From positions 1,954,001 through 2,018,000 of the forward strand of contig CAUEEP010000754.1 in assembly GCA_958450365.1 (NCBI GenBank): a DNA stretch of 64,000 nucleotides, in the 5' to 3' direction. Source of the DNA: Mesorhabditis belari. Its lineage: Eukaryota; Nematoda; Chromadorea; Rhabditida; Rhabditidae. The translations under genes and the position numbers were made by a program. A model generated the notes under the pieces. It was not told the DNA's origin, made no database searches, and saw nothing but the letters and a program-made list of their open reading frames with translations. Of the stretch, positions 58,401 through 64,000 are shown piece by piece (position 1 is the stretch's first letter; each line of letters begins with the position of its first letter).

Positions 58401-58691
58401 AATAAAACCCTCGAAATTTTGAGCTCTTTTTGGCGAAAAGCAAGCAAATGGCTCTTCTCGAGTTTCTCTCCATTAAACAAATTGAAACTTTTTCAATTCC
58501 GATAAGGATTTGTTAAAAATTTGATTCTGACAATGATTTGATCAAGATTTGATCAAGATTTAATCAATATTTGATGATTTTGGTATTTAAATTAGTGAAT
58601 AAATCTACCGTAATCGTCTCTCATCAACTCCTGAGCATCCGGTAGCAAATGAATACGCATCCGGACATGAACACGACAAACGTAGGCCCAT
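40443..58691 (-). CDS. tiam-1: Rac guanine-nucleotide exchange factor, TIAM/Still life family
   Basis: About 34 small exons in consistent phase encode roughly 1,055 residues. Exon 1 (58691-58609) begins MGLRLSCSC, an acylation-type start like that of Drosophila Still life (MGxxLSCSC). Exons at 54171-54074, 52807-52747, 51251-51158, 50350-50278 and 49.4-49.2 kb encode a WH1 domain (HAELFELSSDGLKWI, IAECFVFWRDSAGRTLAV). A Ras-binding-like segment (IVLPNGKTTMI, 44.9 kb) precedes a PDZ domain (GRLGLTIYAH, SVGDWVIAVDGIPIEK). The DH domain follows at 43.75-41.8 kb (LLITERRYVDELKQ, MIKPVQRVVQYPLLLRT) and the PH domain at 41.7-40.8 kb (DVRDLLIFAHIRWLNSDP). The C-terminus is Ser-rich and stops at 40443. 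These proteins load Rac at the plasma membrane in neurite and synapse development. Exon 2 has a weak acceptor (TTGAAG) but is the only one found that restores frame. Confidence 0.9.
41335..41632. repeat. GCTCGGGCTAAA tandem repeat in tiam-1 intron
   Basis: About 25 copies of a 12-bp unit close to GCTCGGGCTAAA, with CAGGCT, CAAGCT and shortened variants, fill the intron between two PH-domain exons. Confidence 0.9.
42394..42467 (-). tRNA. tRNA-like element, best preserved
   Basis: Minus strand: A box TGGCGCAGTCGGTAGCAC, then GCGGG-TCTGCAA-GCCGC as an imperfect anticodon arm (TGC, nominally Ala), then a perfect T arm CCGGG-TTCGACT-CCCGG. Total length is 74, as for a tRNA. The acceptor stem pairs at no more than four of seven positions, so I call it a pseudogene or tRNA-derived repeat. 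It lies sense in a tiam-1 DH-domain intron. Confidence 0.5.
42583..42654 (+). tRNA. tRNA-like element, divergent partner
   Basis: CCGTGGCGCAGCCGGGAGAG, then TCTACAAGCC, then GATCCCGGTTCGACCCC. It is clearly similar to the minus-strand element at 42394-42467, and the two diverge from each other 116 bp apart. T-arm pairing is poor and the acceptor stem is absent. Confidence 0.45.
44436..44507. repeat. Long perfect hairpin in tiam-1 intron
   Basis: ATCTAGAATCAAGCCGATCA continues through CTCTAAATC, then about 13 bases of loop, then the exact inverse. The stem is about 29 bp. Confidence 0.9.
45275..45816. mobile_element. GGCCCCACC fold-back family, copy B (complete)
   Basis: Starts GGCCCCACCCCCCTTTGCCA and ends as its near-inverse (TTGGACAATGGGAAAAAGGG). 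Two inner units contain ACGCGCCCCGCCCCTTTGCC flanked by matching arms, so it is a palindrome of palindromes, 540 bp. No coding content;it sits in a tiam-1 intron. Confidence 0.88.
46440..46565. repeat. Tandem repeat TAAATAGCTCTATTTAGATA
   Basis: About six 20-bp copies, partly self-complementary, in a tiam-1 intron. Confidence 0.8.
46621..46850. mobile_element. Fold-back MITE
   Basis: Left end CAGCACTGGACAATGAAATA is matched by right end TATTTCATTGTCCAGTGCTG. The arms continue with ACGATCGTCACT and AACTCCCTTGTCT and their inverses. No coding content. Confidence 0.88.
46841..47080. repeat. 20-bp satellite attached to the MITE
   Basis: Twelve or so copies of CCAGTGCTGTAGCCTGT (17 bp, with TCCAG/TTCAG variants) start within the MITE's right end. 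The same CACTGGACAGGCACAGCACT motif sits just outside its left end. Confidence 0.88.
48268..48576 (-). repeat. Intron made of six 51-bp units carrying splice acceptors
   Basis: This tiam-1 intron lies between exons ending at 48577 and starting at 48267. After GTACAAAT it consists of six copies of a 51-bp unit, each ending CTATTTTCTAG-ATCTT (minus strand). The last copy is the real acceptor. Copies differ by a few bases. Length 309 = 6 x 51 + 3. Confidence 0.9.
49566..49948. mobile_element. Fold-back element, about 380 bp
   Basis: The left arm carries CGGCTCGTCACACTTT (twice, tandem) then GCCTATAACTTTGTC. The right arm carries GACAAAGTTATAGGCTTTCA and AAAGTGTGACGAGCCG. Inner arms include CAATCAAGCTCTATTTG and its inverse. 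In a tiam-1 intron. Confidence 0.88.
50570..51013. mobile_element. Deleted mariner-type element, copy 2
   Basis: In inverse orientation it aligns with 23100-23688: AAAAGTGTTTTTTTTG, ATCTTTTATCTATTGACA, GATAGGTTTCTT and the end AAAGTACAAAAAGAAACGAA. The outer terminus is eroded. It lacks the telomere-like palindrome. In a tiam-1 intron. Confidence 0.75.
51838..52726. mobile_element. Mariner-like MITE cluster
   Basis: Ends TTAGGTTGGTGAATTGAAAAC and GTTTTCAATTCACCAACCCAA are inverted. A block with CTACAACTTTTCCATTGACA then CCAAAATGGGTTTCTTTTGA occurs once inverted near 52050 and twice near 52265 and 52625, so one element appears duplicated at its right end. No transposase. Confidence 0.8.
53595..53680. 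repeat. CTCCTCCACT tandem repeat
   Basis: About eight copies of the 10-bp unit, in the intron before the third coding exon of tiam-1. Confidence 0.85.
54350..54705. repeat. Purine tract GGGGAAGAGA
   Basis: Over 350 bp almost purely of G and A on the plus strand. Long frames on both strands through it (Arg/Glu/Gly and Ser/Leu/Phe) are composition artefacts. Confidence 0.9.
54785..55052. repeat. 12-bp tandem repeat CTGAATCTTAAG
   Basis: About 22 copies, mostly CTCAATCTTAAG or CTGAATCTTAAG. The unit is four codons without a stop, hence a false Leu-Asn-Leu-Lys frame. Confidence 0.9.
56245..56705. repeat. 19-bp satellite TCTAACAGGGCCACAAAAG
   Basis: Over 20 copies, with higher-order groups that include shortened ACAGGGCCACAAAAG and TTTAATAGGGCCACAAAAA variants. 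In tiam-1 intron 1. Confidence 0.9.
57699..57970 (-). mobile_element. tRNA-derived element, copy 1
   Basis: Minus strand: GGGCTCCTTCCTAGCAGAGG, GTCGGTGTATTAGTGTTCTAGTGG, then CACAGTTCGGTCCCTG near 57790, giving A- and B-box-like signals. A GCATCGTTTTGCATTGTTT array borders it at 57885-57950. ACTAGTACGCTTTATAGAATCG at 57710 recalls the end of the composite element at 59781-60356. Confidence 0.5.
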
Positions 58692-58867
58692 TTGAACAAG
58701 GAATTTATCGGAATTTCTGAATGTTTTCTCAAATCTCATAGTGAATCTTTAAACGTTATTCCATTACAAAAATAATGGCTCTGAAATAATCTCTGAAATC
58801 TCACCCTCACTCGAATAGATCAATGATTTTGATCAATGATTCTCCACTCATGATTTTCACCTGAAGA

Positions 58868-59068
58868 AAAGATATTCTTAAAGAGTAGAAAAGATATTCT
58901 TAGAGTGGAAAAGACATTCTTAAAGTAGAAAAGACATTCTTAAAGTAGAAAAGAGATTCTTAAAGGAGAAAGGACATTCTTAAAGAGTAGAAAAGAGATT
59001 CTTAAAGTAGAAAAGACATTCTTAAAGTAGAAAAGATATTCTTAAGGTAGAAAAGACATTCTTAAAGA
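58868..59068. repeat. 19-bp tandem repeat
   Basis: About ten copies of AGAAAAGACATTCTTAAAG with small variations, just upstream of the tiam-1 start exon. Confidence 0.9.
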
Positions 59069-59780
59069 GAATTCCTCTGAAATCAACAATAATTGTAAGA
59101 AAAAGAAGCTAAAGAAAATTGGTTTCCTTCCGAAAAAACCCACTAATCGTCTGGATTGCCTTGGTTAACAATTTGGCAATGAAATGTGAATCTTTTTGAG
59201 CCAACTGGGCAAACAAATTATCATTTAATTTAATAAATTTAATATATAATAAATAAAATAAACAAGAAGCTCTTAAAAATCTAAAAATTTAATAAGAAAT
59301 CTTGAATGCGGAACGGGAAATCTCAAGTGAGTTTGGGGAATCTTTTCGAGAAAAAAAGAGGAGAAGAAGCACAATTAGAGACTCGTTAAAAAAGAGGAAA
59401 TCCCTAAAAATCTCCTCAACGATATCTTTCAAAGATTCTAAATGAGAAAAAAGAACGCCTTAGCTTTTAAAGACCGCATTTCCAATCCCATTTTTCCAAT
59501 CCCATTCAAAAAACAAACTCAAATTCCTCAAAGCTCCCTTCTATAGCATTAACCGATGAAAAGCGGCCGTTTTTTCTTGTTTTTTTCGATCCACTTACCA
59601 ATATGAGTTGGCCCCGATGATGGAAAAAGTGATAGAAATGGGGAAAAGGCTTATGAAATGAGTTCATCTGAGTTATAGAATAGAAAAAACAAGTTATAGA
59701 ATCTCTGAAGCTTCAAAAGATCAAGTTTACTAGGGAAAGTCACGAACTCAAAGCTTTTGCTTTTGGACTTTTGGGCTGAA

Positions 59781-60356
59781 CACCTAGTGCACTTTATAAA
59801 AACGGGTATGCGGAATCCGAATCTGAAATCAAGATCTGCTAAATGGCGTCTAAAACTTCCACGAGACGCCGTTTCCAGGCGTCTAAAACTTCAATCGAAA
59901 ATTTGACGTCAAAACGGATGCTTTAAAAGGCCCCTTTTAAACTCAAAGCGAGCTTTTGGACTTTTGGGTTGAACACCTAGTGCACCTTGCGCCTCTGCAC
60001 CTTGCACCTAGTGCAAGGTTTGCAACTTTGCACCTTACAAACCGCTATAATGCAACTGGCTGCAAGAGGCTAGAAGTTGCGAGAAAAGAAAAAGAAAAAG
60101 AAAACGCTGGACCGAATCCTGATCCTGCGGGTGGAAGCCTAATTTTAGGGATTTCCTCATCCACTAGACCACCAATACACCGACCTCTGCTAAGAAGGAG
60201 CCCTTTAAAGCATCCTTTTGTATCGTTTGCATCTTTTTAAAGCATCCAAATTTTCGACTAAAGTTTTCTACTCCTTGGAAGTCATTTGGAGATTTGGCAG
60301 ATTTTGATCTCAGATTCGGATTCCGCATACGCGATTCTATAAAGTGCACTAGGTGT
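59781..60356. mobile_element. Composite inverted-repeat element with tRNA-like core
   Basis: Left end CACCTAGTGCACTTTATAAA continues with ATGCGGAATCCGAATCTGA. The right end is the inverse: TCAGATTCGGATTCCGCAT and TATAAAGTGCACTAGGTG. The core holds, on the minus strand, GGTCGGTGTATTGGTGGTCTAGTGG and CAGGATTCGGTCCAGCG (60110-60200), similar to 57780-57860. A partial end repeats at 59965. Confidence 0.75.
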
Positions 60357-62174
60357 CCAGACAGAAACTCGCCTTAAATTCGTGTCTTTCCCAAACATAC
60401 AAACGAGATTAAATTGAAATCTTCAGATAATCTCAATCTAAAGATTAGTTGGTTCTCTCGTTTGATGTGAACAAACACGGAAAGATAGAATATTTTTGCA
60501 ATCTTTTGATTCTCTTTTCTGATCTCTTTTCTGACCTCTTTTCTTCTCCCAAGCCAAAAATGGCCCAAGAGAATTGACCCAAGAAAGGGAACACATTGGG
60601 ATATTTGGATATTTGGAATATCCAGAAAGAGATCCAGAAAGAGATCCAGAAAGAGAGGAATTCAATGATTGACAACTAGAATTGAACATGGTGACAACCC
60701 GGGATTTGAAATAGAAAAGACAAGGGTTTACGCAAAGTATTTGGGTTATTTGGATTATTTGCGTTATTTGGGTTATTTGAGAAGAGAATTGGAGAACTAT
60801 TTGGGTTATTTGAAGAGGGATTCTTTCAAGAATTGCAGAATTGCATACAAGAGCCTCTTTTTCCAAAAAAAACCCATTTAAATGAGGTTCCAATTTTCTT
60901 GAAAATGATGAGAATATGGCGAATATGAGAATATGCAAATTAGGCGCGATATTGGCAAATGATGGCCTTAAAATGAATAGATCTCTCCTAAATGATCATC
61001 TTTTGTCTCTTTCGATTCTTTCGATACTCTTTTTCAAGAAGAGACACCAATTTGGGACAGCAATTTAAAGAAGAGACTCTTTCTTTTCTTTTTTTCCATT
61101 CATCACCCAATTATCTATGTTTATAGCGAAAAGATGAGGTAAACAAAGAAAATTGGATACAAAAATCTCATAGCTGAATCTCATAGCTGTTCAAATGAAA
61201 AAATCGACTCAAAACATTGTTTACTCAGCTCAAAACTCAGAAAAATTCGAAAAAACGTGAAACGAACAAATCTTGATTGTTTTCAAATCAAAAATTGGGA
61301 TTTCTTTTGGGGAAAATTGGGATTCCATTTTTGAATCGAAAATTGGGATTTTCCTTTCAATTTTTGATGGATTCTTTCTCGATTTTGATGGATTTTTCGA
61401 AGGGTTATTTTTGAGAAAAGGAAATGCTCTGTTTTAGCACTTAATTTAAGCTTTTTGGGGCGATGGAAAGCACCCAAAATACCCCAAAATACCCAAAATA
61501 CCCGAAATGCCCATTTGGAATCTCCGATTACACAAAAAGATCCCATTTTGATGGAAAAATCACTGAAAACCACTGGCTTTATACAAAGAAGAACGATGAT
61601 ACAAAGAAGAACGACACAAAGAAGAATGATACAAAGAAGAACGATAGCTTCTTGAAAATGAAATCTCAAGAATCAATTGATCAAGAAGAATCTCCATTTC
61701 CTTAGAAAGAACTCTTAAAACAGCTCCATTTCCTCCATATTGCCTCTTTTCCCTTTTTTTCCCTTTTCCTTACATAAAATCTTTCGTTTTATGTCGATTT
61801 TATGAGCTCTTGACACTCCGAAAGAGGAATAACACTAGAAAAGATTGAACAGGGACTAGGATCAGGTTTAAACTTAAAACTTGAACTTAATTTCACTTAA
61901 TTTCACTTAAAAAGTGAAATCAAGTAAACCTAAAAAGATCTAAACAATAATGAACTTTAAAAAATGAAAGAAAATAAAGCTAGTCCAAAAGAAAATAAAG
62001 CTGTTTTCACTAAAAAAAGAAAACAAAAAGGCTTCTGAATCATTGGGAACTCATGCGAAAGAATGTACTTGGCGGGGAATTCCATTCGGAATTGTATAAA
62101 GTTTTAGACTTGAGATTAGTTTTAGAACTCTGAAAAGAACTATCCTTGGTAAAACCTGGAAAGAACTATCCTTG

Positions 62175-62490
62175 AGCCTAAGCCTAAGCCTAAGCCTAAG
62201 CCTAAGCCTAAGCCTGAGCCTAAGCCTAAGCCTGAGCCTGAGCCTAATTTGCCAGGATCCTCCTATGGGGGGCCCAAGCACAACACCAAAAGCTTGCACC
62301 TTAGCTCCGGGAACCGGCTGAGATCCAAAAAATGGGGGGGTTCAGCCCAAACCCAAATAGACTTAGTGCTAGGCGCTAGCCGCTAGCCTTCGCACTAAGT
62401 CCAAGCCTAAGCCTAAGCCTAAGCCTGAGCCTAAGCCCGCCTAAGCAAGCCTAAGCCAGCATAAGCCAGCCTAAGCCTAAGCCTAAGCCA
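62175..62490. repeat. Two interstitial telomere-like blocks
   Basis: 62175-62246 has about twelve GCCTAA/GCCTGA units. 62398-62490 has about ten more, decaying to AAGCCAGC. Between them is TCCTATGGGGGGCCC and CGCTAGCCGCTAGC. GCCTAA is the complement of nematode telomere TTAGGC. Confidence 0.85.
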
Positions 62491-62845
62491 AAGCTAATGC
62501 AAAAATTGATCTCATTTCGAATCGAATAGACAATTTTGGGTTGGAAAAGAAGGAATTGGGAAGAGACATTTGAATGGAATGAACGGGGAAAAGGGGAAAC
62601 ATATGCATATTTAGGGATTGGCTCATTTGCTTGCAACCAACCCGTACATAATGATCCTTTTGCTGTTTTTACATAGAATAATCGTTGTCCTCAAGTTAAA
62701 CTATTCTTGTTTAAAAGAAAAGAGGAAAGAAGATTCTTCTTTAACTTTATTTAGCTTTTTTTAACTTTAACTAACCCTTCTTTAACATATCATTGACTTT
62801 TACGATTAGAGGGAACTAATTAGTTTACTCAAAAGGAAGATTGTC

Positions 62846-63050
62846 AGACCTTTTATACGCGCCGCGCCCCTTTTGCCATTCCAACTTTGAGCTCAAATAT
62901 CTCGGTATTCAACTGTCCAATTTGAAGAGTTTTTATACCAATCAACAGAGAAAGATTTGCCGCATCCAATGATACCAAGAACACTAAAATTGAACAGTCC
63001 AAAACCAAGATATTTGAGCTCAAAATTGGATTGCCAATGGCAAAGCCAAT
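62846..63050. mobile_element. GGCCCCACC fold-back family, copy C (partial)
   Basis: CCTTTTATACGCGCCGCGCC, then CAACTTTGAGCTCAAATATCTCGG, then ATGATACCAAGAAC and the other arm CAAGATATTTGAGCTCAAAATTGG. About one unit of the family seen at 45275-45816. Confidence 0.75.
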
Positions 63051-64000
63051 ATAATGTCAGATAGCTCAAAATGAATGCTTTGAAACAGCGAAAATGAAGA
63101 GAAGGAGAATAAGATCATTTAGGAGAGAAAGATCATCAAATAATCCCTTTTAAAAGAAAAAAAAGCGCTTGGTTTCTTGAGGTTGATTGAAGAAAAATGG
63201 ATTACCCTTTCACAGAAATGAAGAATGAAACTTTCAAAGCGATTTTAAGAGTGCTTCGACCATCACCTGCAGATTTTTAGCCTTCAGTGACACATAAAAA
63301 TATGCAAGATGAGTCAAAAGTTCAAAGAAAGAATGTTTCATGTCCCCGTCGAAGTCTCGAGAATGGATTGAGAAAGAGAAGGGGAGATTCCCATGAGGGT
63401 CCCCTCTATTTTTCTCATTCTATTCCCCTTCTACATATCCTCTCTTCCTCAGCTATCATTTCTGAGATCTTTTTCATCTTTTCCTTGACTTCTACTGAGA
63501 AAACATCGTCATCAAACAACAACTGGAGACACATTTTTCCCAGCAACAATCAAATCATCGACATTTGGCGCTTTTTGGGTGGTAAACGATGCTATTTTTT
63601 GGATACAAGTTGTACAATACAAGTTATACAATACAAGTTATACAATTTCTTTAGAAAATGATAGAAAAGAAGCGTTAGAAAAGAAGCGTAACAAAAGATT
63701 TGAAAGTAATCCTAGTTGCGCGCTAAGTCTCAGTAAAAAGGTAAGGTAAAAGGTACCAATACACAAAAAAAACTTGATTCCTCGAAAATATGTGAATGGT
63801 TAAGAAATGAGCAAAGAAACGGGCGATCGAGTGAATTTCCGGACACAAAAAGAAGTGAAGAATGGGGAGAATGAGAAGAAAGATAAAATGGATTACTTTT
63901 CAAAGGGAAAACTTTTGACTTATTCTGTAGTTGTGATTTCGAAGCTTTTTGAGGAAACTTTTTGCTGAGAAAGCTGAGAAAACTTGAGGCGTTATTCTAG

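Larger units (their letters stand above)
58692..64000. other. Gene-free stretch upstream of tiam-1
   Basis: No confident exon on either strand. Acceptor-like ACATTCAG ends 26 bases before the tiam-1 ATG, so 5' UTR exons or a trans-splice site may lie here. A minus-strand stretch at 58804-58861 is open and bounded by CAG and GTGAGG but does not join in phase with exon 1. Other content is repeats listed separately. Confidence 0.5.

Noticed and set aside
58804..58861. Extra 5' coding exon of tiam-1 (VKIMSGESLIKIIDLFE)
   Set aside because: It ends in phase 0 and joining it to the next acceptor at 58718 brings an immediate stop; exon 1 has its own good start codon.
1..64000. CRISPR array or bacterial operon
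   Set aside because: Tandem repeats have no unique spacers of constant length, and every real gene is intron-containing and nematode-like.

Overview
The window is eukaryotic and looks like a rhabditid nematode chromosome arm. Introns are short, start with GT and end in TTTCAG/TTTTAG. Acceptor-like sites sit just before several start codons, as expected for spliced-leader trans-splicing. Interstitial blocks of the nematode telomere hexamer TTAGGC occur, and the encoded proteins resemble nematode families. I cannot name the species. About half the window is AT-rich repeat: minisatellites, fold-back MITE-like elements, mariner relics and tRNA-derived fragments. Most long open frames in it are translated repeats, so the genes below were rebuilt exon by exon from splice sites, reading phase and protein similarity. 

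Layout: 1-6.7 kb has repeats and no gene. 6.7-10.75 kb (+) is an RGK-type (Rad/Gem/Kir/Rem) small GTPase whose large intron carries an antisense exon cluster with zinc-finger-like and GIY-YIG-like pieces. 11.1-13.74 kb (-) holds the mitochondrial complex I subunit NDUFS3 (nuo-2) preceded by a 145-residue coiled-coil gene, probably a two-gene operon. 15.3-18.34 kb (+) is a complete lysosomal phospholipase A2/LCAT-family gene. It converges tail to tail on an aspartic-protease-like gene (18.45-21.35 kb, -) whose two catalytic motifs are both altered. 21.3-29.1 kb is repeats plus a deleted mariner element. 29.1-37.9 kb (+) is an unrecognised single-pass membrane protein whose introns hold a dead mariner, a mariner helix-turn-helix relic and a fold-back element. 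37.9-40.4 kb is repeats and a transposase fragment. 40.44-58.69 kb (-) is a large Rac GEF of the TIAM/Still life family (tiam-1): acylation-type N-terminus, WH1, Ras-binding-like region, PDZ, DH, PH. 58.7-64 kb is repeats, a composite inverted-repeat/tRNA-like element and telomere-like blocks. 

The genes do not form a single pathway; the only likely co-transcribed pair is the coiled-coil gene and nuo-2. I found no clearly new multi-gene system. The most unusual signals are: a tiam-1 intron built entirely of 51-bp units that each repeat its 3' splice site, so that each upstream acceptor would lead into an in-frame TAG; eight scattered tRNA-like fragments with A and B boxes but no full cloverleaf; a telomere-like palindrome inside one of two copies of a short mariner derivative; and the double catalytic-motif change in the aspartic-protease homologue.
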